The notes: generated by a model from the letters alone, not told the origin. Shown: positions 1 through 12,408, counted from the stretch's first letter. The stretch is DNA of 64,000 bases from Petrolisthes cinctipes (GCA_033782935.1 JAWQEG010000279.1:582001-646000); one strand, 5' to 3'. A program made the numbers and translations.

Positions 1-113
1 ATGAATGCACATATCGACTTTGGGCACCTAAAATTTCGATTTTTAGCAAGTTTTGGGCCCATATCTTCAATATATTCTAGCACTGAGTAGGCATGTACAG
101 ATCGCTTCTGGGA

Positions 114-289
114 CCCAAAAATATCGAATTTTCGGGTGTTTTGAGCCTGAATTTGGGAAATAAACGGGTACAGAAGATGCATACACATATTGACTTTGGG
201 CACCTAAAATATCGATTTTCAGCATGTTTTGTGCTTGTATATTGAAAATACTCTAACACCGAGTAGGCATGTACAGATCGCTTCTGGGA
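114..289 (+). repeat. Representative 176-bp monomer (phase reference)
   Basis: This is the first complete monomer, counted from CCC of GGGACCC. Landmarks by consensus position: ATATCGA at 8-14, 74-80 and 96-102; GAGCCTGAATTT near 30-41; ATATAAACGGGTAC near 45-58; TGCATGCA at 65-72; a variable tail near 124-154; GGCATGTACAGATCGC at 153-168. Three tail classes occur across the window. One ends in AAAATACTCTAACACGGAG, one in AAAACATTCTAGCACTGAG, and one in AAAACATTCTAGCAAGGAG. They do not alternate regularly. The consensus is 70 G+C of 176, counted by hand. Confidence 0.95.
121..208 (+). repeat. First 88-bp half of the monomer
   Basis: Consensus positions 8-95. It starts with ATATCGAATTTTCGGG and ends with ATATCGACTTTGGGCACC. 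It aligns without gaps to the next 88 bp at about 59 of 88 consensus positions, about 67%; chance would be near 27%. The clearest shared blocks are ATATCGA-TTTT followed by TGTTTTG-GCCTG, and GCATG-ACA-ATCG followed by GGG and CC. This indicates an ancient tandem duplication of an 88-bp unit. Confidence 0.85.
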
Positions 290-296
290 CCCAAAA
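209..296 (+). repeat. Second 88-bp half of the monomer
   Basis: Consensus positions 96-183, running into the next monomer. It begins ATATCGATTTTTAGCATG (TTTTCAGC in this copy) and ends GTACAGATCGCTTCTGGGAC. By 22-bp quarters, identity to the first half is about 18, 13, 13 and 15 of 22. The tail near the middle of this half is the most variable part of the monomer and defines the tail classes. Confidence 0.85.
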
Positions 297-1467
297 ATAT
301 CGAATTTTCGGGTGTTCTGAACCTGAATTTGAGATATAAACGGGTACAGAAGATGCATGCACATATCGACTTTGGGCTCCTAAAATATTGATTTTGAGCA
401 TGTTTGGGGACCTGTATTTTGAAAATACACTAACACGGAGTAGGCATGTACAGATCGCTTCTGGGACCCAAAAATATCGAATTTTCGGGTGTTATGAGCC
501 TGAATTTGAGATATAAACGGGTACAGAAGATGCATGCACATATCGACTTTGGGCACCTAAAATATCGATTTTTAGCATGATTTGGGCCATATATTGAAAA
601 AATTCTAGTACTGAGTAAGCATGTACAGATCGCTTCTGGGACCCAAAAATATCGAATTTTCGGGTGTTTTGAGCCTGAATTTGGGATATAAACGGGTACA
701 GAAGATGCATACACATATTGACTTTGGGCAACTAAAATATCGATTTTCAGCATGTTTTGGGCCTGTATATTAAAAATACTCTACCAAGGAGTAGGCATGT
801 ACAGATCGCTTCTGGAACCCAAAGTTTTCGAATTTTCGGGTGTTTTGAGCCTGAATTTGAGATATAAACGGGTACAGAAGATTCATGCACATATCGACTT
901 TAGACACCTAAAATATCGATTTTAATCATGTTTTAAGCCTATATTTTGAAAACATTCTAGCACTGAGTAGGCATGCACAGATCGCTTCTGGGACCCAAAA
1001 ATATTGAATTTTCGGGTGTTTTGAGCCTGAATTTGAGATACAAACGGGTACTGAAGATGCATGAACATATCGACTTTGGACACCTAAAATATCGATATTT
1101 ATCATGTTTTGAGCCTATATTTTGAAAACATTCTAGCACTGAGTAGGCATGTACAGATCGCTTCTGGGACCCAAAAATATCGAATTTTCGGTTGTTTTGA
1201 GCCTGAATCTTGGGATATAAACGGGTACAGAATATGCATACACATATTGACTTTGGGCAACTAAAATATCGATTTTTAGCTTGTTTTGGGCCTGTATATT
1301 GAAAATACTCTACCACGGAGTAGGCATATACAGATCGCTTCTGGAACCCAAAAATTTCGAATTTTCGGGTGTTTTGAGCCTGAATTTGAGATATAAACGG
1401 GTACAGAAGATGCATGCACGTTTCGACTTTTGGCACCCAAAATATCGATTTTCAGCATGTTCTAGGC

Positions 1468-4400
1468 CTATATTTTGAAAATATTCTAGCAATGAGTAGG
1501 TATGTACAGATCGCTTCTGGAACCCAAAAATATCGATTTTTCAGGTGTTTTGAGCCTGAATTTGGGATATAAACGGGTACAGATGATGCATACATATATT
1601 GACTTTGGGCACCTAAAATATCGATTTTTAGCATGTTTTGGGCCTGTATTTTGAAAATACTCTAACACAGAGTAGGCATGTACAGGTCGCTTCTGGGACC
1701 CAAAAATATCGAATTTTCGGATGTTTTGAGCCTGAATTTGAGATATAAACGGGAACAGAAGATTCATGCACATATCGACTTTCGACACCTAAAATATCGA
1801 TTTTAAGCATGTTTTGAGCCTATATTTTGAAAACTTTCTAGCACTGAGTAGGCATGCACAGATCGCTTCTGGGACCCAAAAATATCGAATTTTCGGGTGT
1901 TTTGAGCCTGAATTTGAGATACAAACAGGTACTGAAGATGCATGAACATATCGACTTTGGACACCTAAAATATTGATTTTTAACATGTTTTGAGCCTATA
2001 TTTTGAAAACATTCTAGCACTGAGTAGGCATGCACAGATCCCTTCTGGGACCCAAAAATATTGATTTTCGGGTGTTTTGAGCCTGAATTTGAGATATAAA
2101 CGGTTACTGAAGATCCATGCACATATCGACTTTGGGCACCTAAAATATCGATTTTGAGCATGTTTTGGGTCTGTATCTTGAAAACATTCTAGCAAGGAGT
2201 AGGCATGTACAGATCGCTTCTGGGACCCAAAAATATCGAATTTTCGGGTGTTTTGAGCCTGAATTTGGGATATAAACGGGTACAGAAAATGCATGCACAT
2301 ATTGACTTTGGGCACCTAAAATATCGATTTTTAGCATGTTTTGGGCCCATATTTTGAAAAAATTCTAGCACTGAGTAGGCATGTACAGATTGCATCTGGG
2401 ACCCATAAATGTTAAATTTTCGGGAATTTTGAGCCTGAATTTGAGATATAAACGGGTACTTAAGATGCATGGACATATCGCCTTTTTGCACCTAAAATAT
2501 CGATTTTGATTATGTTTTGGGTCTGTACCTTGAAAACTTTCTAGCAAGGAGTAGGCATGTACAGATCGCTTCTGTGACCCAAAAACATCGAATTTTCGAG
2601 TGTTTCGAGCCTGAATTTGGGAAATAAACGAGTACAGAAGATGCATACACATATTAACTTTGGACACCTAAAATATCGATTTTAAGCATGTTTTGGGCCT
2701 GTATATTGAAAATACTCTAATACGGAGTATGCATGTACAGATAGCTTCTGGGACCCAAAAATATCGAATTTTCGAGTGTTCTGAACCTGAATTTGAGATA
2801 TAAACGGGTACAGAAGATGCATGCACATATCGATTTTGGGCACCTATAATATTGATTTTCAGCATGTTTTGGGTCTGTAATTTGAAAATACTCTAACACG
2901 GAGTAGGCATGTAGAGATCGCTTCTGGGACCCAAAAATATCGAATTTTCGGGTGTTTTGAGCCTGAATTTGAGATATAAACGGGTACAGAAGATAAATGC
3001 ACATATTGACTTTGGGCACCTAAAATATCAATTTTTAGCATGATTTGGGCCCATATATTGAAAATATTCTAGCACTGAGTAGGCATGTACAGATCACTTC
3101 TGGGACCCAAAAATATCGAATTTTCGGGTGTTTTGAGCCTGAATTTGGGAAATAAAAGGGTACAGAAGATGCATACCCATATTGACTTTAGGCACCTAAA
3201 ATATTGATTTTGATTATGTTTTGGGTCTGTATCTTGAAAACATTCTAGCAAGGAGTAGGCATGTACAGATCGCTTCTGTGACATAAAAATATCGAATTTT
3301 CGAGTGTTTTGAGCCTGAATTTGGGAAATAAACGGGTACAGAAGATGCATACACATATTAACTTTGGGCACCTAAAATTTCGATTTTAAGCATGTTTTGG
3401 GCCTGTATATTGAAAATACTCTAACACGGAGTAGGCATGTACAGATCGCTTCTGGGACCCAAAAATATCGAATTTTCGGGTGTTTTGAGCTTGAATTTGG
3501 GAAATAAACGGGTACAGAAGATGCATACACATATTGACTTTGGGCACCTAAAATATTGATTTACAGCATGTTTTGGGCCTGTATTTTAAACATATTCTAA
3601 CACAGAGTAGGCATGTACAGATCGCTTCTGGGACCCAAAAATATCGAATTTTCGGGTGTTTTGAGCCTGAATTTGAGATATAAACGGGTACAGAAGATAC
3701 ATGCACATATCGACTTTGGGTACCGAAAATATCGATTTTTAGCATGTTTTCGGCCTATATTTTAAAAATATTCTAGCATTAAGTAGGCATGTACAGATCG
3801 CTTCTGGGACCCAAAAAATATCGAATTTTCGGGTGTTTTGAGCCTGAATTTGGGATATAGACGGATTCAGAAGATGCATACACATATTGACTTTGGGCAC
3901 CTAAAATATCGATTTTCAGCATGTTTTGGCCTGTATTTTGAAAATACTCTAACACGGAGTAGGCATGTACAGATCGCTTCTAGGACCCAAAAATATCGAA
4001 TTTTCGGGTGTATTGAGCCTGAATTTGAGATATAAACGGGTACAGAAGATGCATACACATATTGACTTTGGGCAACTAAAATATCGATTTTTAGCATGTT
4101 TTGGGCCTGTATATTGAAAATACTCTAACACGGAGTAGGCATGTACAAATCGCTTCTGGGACCTAAAAATATCGAATTTTCGGGAGTTTTGAGCCTGATT
4201 TTGAGATAAAACGGGTACAGAAGATGCATGCACATATCGACTTTGGGCACCCAAAATATCGATTTTTAGCATGTTTTGGGCCTACATTTTGAAACAATTC
4301 TAGCACTGAGTAGGCATGTACAGATCGCTTCTGGAACCCAAAAATATCGAATTTTAGAGTGTTTTTAACCTGAATTTGGGATATATACGGGTAAAGAAGA

Positions 4401-4633
4401 TCCATGCACATATTGACTTTGGGCACCCAAAATATCAATTTTGAGCATATTTTGAGTTTGTATTTTGAAAATACTCTAATACGGAGTAGGCATGTACAGA
4501 TCGCTTCTGGGACACAAAAATATCGAATTTTCGTGTGTTTTGAGCCTGAATTTGAGATATAAACGGGTACAGAAGATGCATTCACATATCGACTTTTTGC
4601 ACCTAAAATATCGATTTTTAGCATGTTTTGGGC
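1468..4633 (+). repeat. 3166-bp segmental repeat, copy 1 (18 monomers)
   Basis: Identical by eye to 4634-7799 over almost its whole length at a constant offset of 3166 bp (18 x 176 minus 2). The one interior difference I found is G at 1686 against A at 4852. The left edge is at or just before the tail GAAAATATTCTAGCAATGAG at about 1470. The part at about 1790-2340 holds the same ordered monomer types as 19030-19580 in the central HOR. Confidence 0.93.
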
Positions 4634-7600
4634 GTATATTTTGAAAATATTCTAGCAATGAGTAGGTATGTACAGATCGCTTCTGGAACCCAAAAATATC
4701 GATTTTTCAGGTGTTTTGAGCCTGAATTTGGGATATAAACGGGTACAGATGATGCATACATATATTGACTTTGGGCACCTAAAATATCGATTTTTAGCAT
4801 GTTTTGGGCCTGTATTTTGAAAATACTCTAACACAGAGTAGGCATGTACAGATCGCTTCTGGGACCCAAAAATATCGAATTTTCGGATGTTTTGAGCCTG
4901 AATTTGAGATATAAACGGGAACAGAAGATTCATGCACATATCGACTTTCGACACCTAAAATATCGATTTTAAGCATGTTTTGAGCCTATATTTTGAAAAC
5001 TTTCTAGCACTGAGTAGGCATGCACAGATCGCTTCTGGGACCCAAAAATATCGAATTTTCGGGTGTTTTGAGCCTGAATTTGAGATACAAACAGGTACTG
5101 AAGATGCATGAACATATCGACTTTGGACACCTAAAATATTGATTTTTAACATGTTTTGAGCCTATATTTTGAAAACATTCTAGCACTGAGTAGGCATGCA
5201 CAGATCCCTTCTGGGACCCAAAAATATTGATTTTCGGGTGTTTTGAGCCTGAATTTGAGATATAAACGGTTACTGAAGATCCATGCACATATCGACTTTG
5301 GGCACCTAAAATATCGATTTTGAGCATGTTTTGGGTCTGTATCTTGAAAACATTCTAGCAAGGAGTAGGCATGTACAGATCGCTTCTGGGACCCAAAAAT
5401 ATCGAATTTTCGGGTGTTTTGAGCCTGAATTTGGGATATAAACGGGTACAGAAAATGCATGCACATATTGACTTTGGGCACCTAAAATATCGATTTTTAG
5501 CATGTTTTGGGCCCATATTTTGAAAAAATTCTAGCACTGAGTAGGCATGTACAGATTGCATCTGGGACCCATAAATGTTAAATTTTCGGGAATTTTGAGC
5601 CTGAATTTGAGATATAAACGGGTACTTAAGATGCATGGACATATCGCCTTTTTGCACCTAAAATATCGATTTTGATTATGTTTTGGGTCTGTACCTTGAA
5701 AACTTTCTAGCAAGGAGTAGGCATGTACAGATCGCTTCTGTGACCCAAAAACATCGAATTTTCGAGTGTTTCGAGCCTGAATTTGGGAAATAAACGAGTA
5801 CAGAAGATGCATACACATATTAACTTTGGACACCTAAAATATCGATTTTAAGCATGTTTTGGGCCTGTATATTGAAAATACTCTAATACGGAGTATGCAT
5901 GTACAGATAGCTTCTGGGACCCAAAAATATCGAATTTTCGAGTGTTCTGAACCTGAATTTGAGATATAAACGGGTACAGAAGATGCATGCACATATCGAT
6001 TTTGGGCACCTATAATATTGATTTTCAGCATGTTTTGGGTCTGTAATTTGAAAATACTCTAACACGGAGTAGGCATGTAGAGATCGCTTCTGGGACCCAA
6101 AAATATCGAATTTTCGGGTGTTTTGAGCCTGAATTTGAGATATAAACGGGTACAGAAGATAAATGCACATATTGACTTTGGGCACCTAAAATATCAATTT
6201 TTAGCATGATTTGGGCCCATATATTGAAAATATTCTAGCACTGAGTAGGCATGTACAGATCACTTCTGGGACCCAAAAATATCGAATTTTCGGGTGTTTT
6301 GAGCCTGAATTTGGGAAATAAAAGGGTACAGAAGATGCATACCCATATTGACTTTAGGCACCTAAAATATTGATTTTGATTATGTTTTGGGTCTGTATCT
6401 TGAAAACATTCTAGCAAGGAGTAGGCATGTACAGATCGCTTCTGTGACATAAAAATATCGAATTTTCGAGTGTTTTGAGCCTGAATTTGGGAAATAAACG
6501 GGTACAGAAGATGCATACACATATTAACTTTGGGCACCTAAAATTTCGATTTTAAGCATGTTTTGGGCCTGTATATTGAAAATACTCTAACACGGAGTAG
6601 GCATGTACAGATCGCTTCTGGGACCCAAAAATATCGAATTTTCGGGTGTTTTGAGCTTGAATTTGGGAAATAAACGGGTACAGAAGATGCATACACATAT
6701 TGACTTTGGGCACCTAAAATATTGATTTACAGCATGTTTTGGGCCTGTATTTTAAACATATTCTAACACAGAGTAGGCATGTACAGATCGCTTCTGGGAC
6801 CCAAAAATATCGAATTTTCGGGTGTTTTGAGCCTGAATTTGAGATATAAACGGGTACAGAAGATACATGCACATATCGACTTTGGGTACCGAAAATATCG
6901 ATTTTTAGCATGTTTTCGGCCTATATTTTAAAAATATTCTAGCATTAAGTAGGCATGTACAGATCGCTTCTGGGACCCAAAAAATATCGAATTTTCGGGT
7001 GTTTTGAGCCTGAATTTGGGATATAGACGGATTCAGAAGATGCATACACATATTGACTTTGGGCACCTAAAATATCGATTTTCAGCATGTTTTGGCCTGT
7101 ATTTTGAAAATACTCTAACACGGAGTAGGCATGTACAGATCGCTTCTAGGACCCAAAAATATCGAATTTTCGGGTGTATTGAGCCTGAATTTGAGATATA
7201 AACGGGTACAGAAGATGCATACACATATTGACTTTGGGCAACTAAAATATCGATTTTTAGCATGTTTTGGGCCTGTATATTGAAAATACTCTAACACGGA
7301 GTAGGCATGTACAAATCGCTTCTGGGACCTAAAAATATCGAATTTTCGGGAGTTTTGAGCCTGATTTTGAGATAAAACGGGTACAGAAGATGCATGCACA
7401 TATCGACTTTGGGCACCCAAAATATCGATTTTTAGCATGTTTTGGGCCTACATTTTGAAACAATTCTAGCACTGAGTAGGCATGTACAGATCGCTTCTGG
7501 AACCCAAAAATATCGAATTTTAGAGTGTTTTTAACCTGAATTTGGGATATATACGGGTAAAGAAGATCCATGCACATATTGACTTTGGGCACCCAAAATA

Positions 7601-7799
7601 TCAATTTTGAGCATATTTTGAGTTTGTATTTTGAAAATACTCTAATACGGAGTAGGCATGTACAGATCGCTTCTGGGACACAAAAATATCGAATTTTCGT
7701 GTGTTTTGAGCCTGAATTTGAGATATAAACGGGTACAGAAGATGCATTCACATATCGACTTTTTGCACCTAAAATATCGATTTTTAGCATGTTTTGGCG
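4634..7799 (+). repeat. 3166-bp segmental repeat, copy 2 (18 monomers)
   Basis: Second copy of the block at 1468-4633. The copies share all the rare variants that mark individual monomers, such as TTTGAGCATATTTTGAGTTTG at about 4440 and 7606. The right edge is at about 7795, where GGGCG becomes GGCG and the following tail switches class. The near absence of differences makes this one of the most recent events in the window, or else an assembly duplication. Confidence 0.93.
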
Positions 7800-8156
7800 T
7801 ATATTTTGAAAACATTCTAGCACTGAGTAGGCATGTACAGATCACTTCTGGGACCCAAAAATGTCGAATTTTAGGGTGTTTTGAGCCTGAATTTGGGATA
7901 TAAACAGATACAGAAGATACACATATTGACTTTATGCACCTAAAATATAGATTTTCAGCATGTTTTGGGCGTGTATATTGAAAATACTCTAACACGGAGT
8001 AGGCATGTACAGATCGCTTCAGGGACCCAAAAATATCGAATTTTCGGGAGTTTTGAGCCTGAATTTGAGATATAAACGGGTACAGAAGATACATGCACAT
8101 ATCGACTTTGGGCACCCAAAATATCGATTTTCAGCGTGTTTTGGGCCTGTATTGTG
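7800..8156 (+). repeat. Unduplicated monomers between blocks
   Basis: Two monomers that do not match a neighbour closely. They include a short variant near 7905-7925 (ACAGATACAGAAGATACACA) that has lost several bases of the usual GATGCATACACA segment, making this one of the few places where the period slips by more than 1-2 bp. Confidence 0.7.
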
Positions 8157-9213
8157 AAAATACTCTAACACGGAGTAGGCATGTACAGTACATTTCTGGG
8201 ACCCAAAAATATTAAATTTTCGGGTGTTTTGAGCCTAAATTTGAGATATAAACGGGTACAGAAGATGCATGCACATATCGACTTTGGGCACCAATAATAT
8301 CGATTTTTAGCATGTTTTGGGCCTGTATATTGAAAATACTCTAACACGGAGTAGGCATGTACAGATCGCTTCTGGGACCCCAAAATATCGAATTTTCGGG
8401 TGTTTTGAGCCTGAATTTGAGATATAAACGGGTACTGAAGATGCATGCACATATCGACTTTTTGCACCTAAAATATAGATTTTGATTATGTTTTGGGTCT
8501 GTATCATTAAAACATTCTAGCAAGGAGTAGGCATGTACAGATCGCTTCTGGTACACAAATAAATCGAATTTTCGGGAGTTTTGAGCCTGAATTTGAGATA
8601 TAAACGGGTACAGAAGATGCATTCACATATCGACTTTGGGCACCCAAAATATCGATTTTCAGCATGTTTTGGTCGTGTATTTTGAAAATACTCTAACACG
8701 CAGTACGCATGTACAGATCGCTTCTGGGACCCAAAAATATCGAATTTTCGGGTGTTTTGAGCCTGAATTTGAGATAATAACGGGTACAGAAGATGTATGC
8801 ACATATCGACTTTGGGCACCTATAATATCGATTTTTAGCATGTTTTGGGCATGTATATTGAAAATACTCGAACACGGCGTAGGCATGTACAGATCGCTTC
8901 TGGGACCCAAAAATATCGAATTTTCCTGAGTTTTGAGCCTGAATTTGAGATATAAACGGGTACAGAAGATGCATGCACATATCTACGTTGGGCACCTAAA
9001 ATATCGATTTTTAGCAGGTTTTGGGCCTACATTTTTGAAAATATTCTAGCACTGAGTAGGCATGTACAGATGGCTTCTGGAACCCAAAAATATCGAATTT
9101 TAGAGTGTTTTGAACCTGAATTTGGGATATAAACGGGTAAAGAAGATGCATGCACATATCGACTTTGGGAACCTAAAATATCGATTTTGAGCATGTTTTG
9201 GACCTGTATTTTG
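8157..9213 (+). repeat. 1057-bp block, copy 1 (6 monomers)
   Basis: The segment starting near the tail before GTACAGTACATTTCTGGG recurs at 9214 onwards. The first part (to about 8600) matches at offset 1057. The later part, from about 8500 to 9243, matches at offset 1409. The difference is an extra 352-bp dimer in the second copy. Shared rare variants include GGTACACAAATAAATCG and GAGATAATAACGGG. Confidence 0.82.
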
Positions 9214-10646
9214 AAAATACTCTAACACGGAGTAGGCATGTACAGTACATTTCTGGGACCCAAAAATATTAAATTTTCGGGTGTTTTGAGCCTAAATTTG
9301 AGATATAAACGGGTACAGAAGATGCATGCACATATCGACTTTGGGCACCAATAATATCGATTTTTAGCATGTTTTGGGCCTGTATAATGAAAATACTCTA
9401 ACACGGAGTAGGCATGTACAGATCGCTTCTGGGACCCCAAAATATCGAATTTTCAGGTGTTTTGAGCCTGAATTTGAGATATAAACGGGTACTGAAGATG
9501 CATGCACATATCGACTTTTTGCACCTAAAATATAGATTTTGATTATGTTTTGGGTCTGTATCATTAAAACATTCTAGCAAGGAGTAGGCATGTACAGATC
9601 GCTTCTGGTACACAAATAAATCGAATTTTCGGGAGTTTTGAGCCTGAATTTGAGATATAAACGGGAACAGAAGATGCATGCACATATCGACTTTGGGCCC
9701 CAATAATATCGATTTTTAGCATGTTTTGGGCCTGTATATTGAAAATACTCTAACACGGAGTAGGCATGTACAGATCGCTTCTGGGACCCCAAAATATCGA
9801 ATTTTCAGGTGTTTTGAGCCTGAATTTGAGATATAAACGGGTACTGAAGATGCATGCACATATCGACTTTTTGCACCTAAAATATAGATTTTGATTATGT
9901 TTTGGGTCTGTATCATTAAAACATTCTAGCAAGGAGTAGGCATGTACAGATCGCTTCTGGTACACAAATAAATCGAATTTTCGGGAGTTTTGAGCCTGAA
10001 TTTGAGATATAAACGGGTACAGAAGATGCATGCACATATCGACTTTGGGCACCCAAAATATCGATTTTCAGCATGTTTTGGTCGTGTATTTTGAAAATAC
10101 TCTAACACCCAGTACGCATGTACAGATCGCTTCTGGGACCCAAAAATATCGAATTTCCGGGTGTTTTGAGCCTGAATTTGAGATAATAACGGGTACAGAA
10201 GATGTATGCACATATCGACTTTGGGCACCTATAATATCGATTTTTAGCATGTTTTGGGCCTGTATATTGAAAATACTCGAACACGGCGTAGGCATGTACA
10301 GATCGCTTCTGGGACCCAAAAATATCGAATTTTCCTGAGTTTTGAGACTGAATTTGAGATATAAACGGGTACAGAAGATGCATGCACATATCTACGTTGG
10401 GCACCTAAAATATCGATTTTTAGCAGGTTTTGGGCCTACATTTTGAAAATATTCTAGCACTGAGTAGGCATGTACAGATCGCTTCTGGAACCCAAAAATA
10501 TCGAATTTTAGAGTGTTTTGAACCTGAATTTGGGATATAAACGGGTAAAGAAGATGCATGCACATATCGACTTTGGGAACCTAAAATATCGATTTTGAGC
10601 ATGTTTTGGACCTGTATTTTGAAAATACTCTAACACGGAGTAGGCA
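9214..10646 (+). repeat. 1409-bp block, copy 2 with an extra dimer (8 monomers)
   Basis: Second copy of 8157-9213, enlarged by a 352-bp dimer duplication. The variant GGGACCCCAAAATATCG followed by TTTTCAGGTG occurs at 9432 and again at 9784, exactly 352 bp apart. The copies part company at about 10650, where GTACAGTACATTTC is replaced by GTACAGATCGCTTCTGGGAC. Confidence 0.82.
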
Positions 10647-12408
10647 TGTACAGATCGCTTCTGGGACACAAAGATATCGAATTCTCGTGTGTTTTAAGCC
10701 TGAATTTGAGATATAAACGAGTACAGAAGATGAATACACATATCGACTTTGGGCACCTAAAATATCGATTTTTAGCATGTTTTGGGCGTATATCTTGAAA
10801 ATATTCTAGCACTGAGTAGGCATATATAGATAGCTTCTGGGACCCAAAAATATTGAATTTTCAAGTGTTTTGAGCCTGAATTTGGGATATAAACGGGTAC
10901 AGAAAATGAATACACATATTGAATTTGGGCACCAAAAATATTAATTTCCAGCATGTTTTGCGCCTGTATTTTGAAAATACTCTAACACGGAGTAGGCATG
11001 TCCAGATCGCTTCTGGGAACCAAAAATATCGAATTTTCGGGTGTTTTGAGCCTGAATTTGAGATATAAACGATTACAGAAGATGCATGCACATATCGACT
11101 TTTTGCACTTAAAATATCGATTTTTAGCATGTTTTGGGCCTGTATTTTGAAAAATTTCTAGCACTGAGTAGGCATGTACAGATCGCTTCTGGGACCCAAA
11201 AATATCGAATTTTCGGGTGTTTTGAGCCTGAATTTGAGATATAAACGGGTACTGAAGATGCATGCACATATCGACTTTTTGCACCCAAAATATCGATTTT
11301 GATTATGTTTTGGGTCTGTATCTTGAAAACATTCTAGCAAGGAGTAGACATGTACAGATTGCTTCTGTGACCCCAAAAGAATTTTTTTTCGAGTGTTTTA
11401 AACCTGAATTTGGGATGTAAACGGGGACAGAAGATGCATGCACATATCGACTTTGGGCACCCAAAATATTGATTTTGAGCATGTTTTGAGCCTATATTTT
11501 GAAAACATTCTAGCACTGAGTAGGCATGTACAGATCGCTTCTGGGACCCAAAAATGTTGAATTTTCGGATATTTTGAGCCTGAATTTGAGATATAAACGG
11601 GTACTGAAGATGCATGCACATATCGACTTTTTGCACCTAAAATATCGATTTTGATTATGTTTTGGGTCTGTATCTTGAAAACATTCTAGCAAGGAGTAGG
11701 CATGTACAGATCGCTTCTGGGACCCAAAAATATCGAATTTTGGGGTGTTCTGAACCTGAATTTGAGATATAAACGGGTACAGAAGATGCATGCACATATC
11801 GATTTTGGGCACCTAAAATATTGATTTTCAGCATGTTTTGGGCCTGTATCTTGAAAATACTCTAACACGGAGTAGGCATGTACAGATCGCTTCTGGGACC
11901 CAAAAATATCGAATTTTCGGGTGTTTTGAGCCTGAATTTGAGATATAAACGGGTGCAAAAGATGCATGCACATATCGACTTTTTGCATTTAAAATATCGA
12001 TTTTTAGCATGTTTTGGGCCCATATTTTGAAAAAATTCTAGCACTGAGTAGGCATGTACAGATCGCTTCTAAGACCCAAAAATATCGAATTTTCGGGTGT
12101 TTTGAGCCTGAATTTGGGATATAAACGGGTACAGAAGATGAATACACATATTGAAATTGGGCACCAAAAATATTAATTTCCAGCATGTTTTGCGCCTGTA
12201 TTTTGAAAATACTCTAACACGGAGTAGGCATGTCCAGATCGCTTCTGGAAACCAAAAATATCGAATAGTCGGGTGTTTTGAGCCTGAATTTGAGATATAA
12301 ACGATTACAGAAGATGCATGCACATATCGACTTTTTGCACTTAAAATATCGATTTTGAGCATGTTTTGGGCCTGTATTTTGAAAAATTTCTAGCACTGAG
12401 TAGGCATG
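10647..12408 (+). repeat. Irregular HOR segment marked by GCATGTCCAGATC
   Basis: The rare variant GGCATGTCCAGATC sits at 11001 and 12233 (counted at TCCAG), 1232 bp or 7 monomers apart. The following monomers, including one with CCCCAAAAGAA and an 8-T run near 11375-11390, recur 1056 bp (6 monomers) later. The two offsets show that one monomer was lost in the second copy. Many monomers here carry ACTTTTTGCAC in place of ACTTTGGGCAC. Confidence 0.8.

Larger units (their letters stand above)
1..1467 (+). repeat. Diverged left-flank monomers
   Basis: About eight monomers that do not form a local tandem block. Positions of about 580-1130 are a diverged copy of the ordered monomers at about 18700-19260 in the first HOR unit. 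Shared signs are GAGTAAGCATG, then CTACC in place of CTAAC in the tail, then GATTCATGCACATATCGACT, then GGCATGCACAGATC. Positions of about 1210-1560 instead resemble 61210-61740 near the other end of the window, sharing GGCATATACAG and AAAAATTTCG. This stretch is therefore related both to the central domain and to the far flank. Confidence 0.8.

Noticed and set aside
113..129. CENP-B box-like site on the minus strand (ATTCGATATTTTTGGGT) in each monomer
   Set aside because: It has TTCG and GGG at the right spacing but lacks the core A and the C of CGGG, so 7 of the 9 key positions of NTTCGNNNNANNCGGGN match. One monomer near 63810 gains CGGG but loses TTCG. In AT-rich repeats this is weak, and I would not call a binding site without protein evidence.
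158..172. TATA-like ATATAAA (here AAATAAA) in each monomer as a possible promoter
   Set aside because: It is present in nearly all monomers as part of the consensus, with no initiator, downstream gene or other promoter element. Satellite transcription cannot be inferred from it.
10030..10338. Plus-strand open frame of about 100 codons
   Set aside because: Same explanation: chance opening where local substitutions remove repeat-encoded stops. It crosses monomer boundaries with no other coding sign.
11371..11390. 8-T run as a terminator or poly-A insertion scar
   Set aside because: The run next to CCCCAAAAGAA replaces the normal AATATCGAATTTTCG stretch and recurs at about 12427 and 14891 as part of duplicated blocks. 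It is an inherited monomer variant, not a terminator or retroposon tail.
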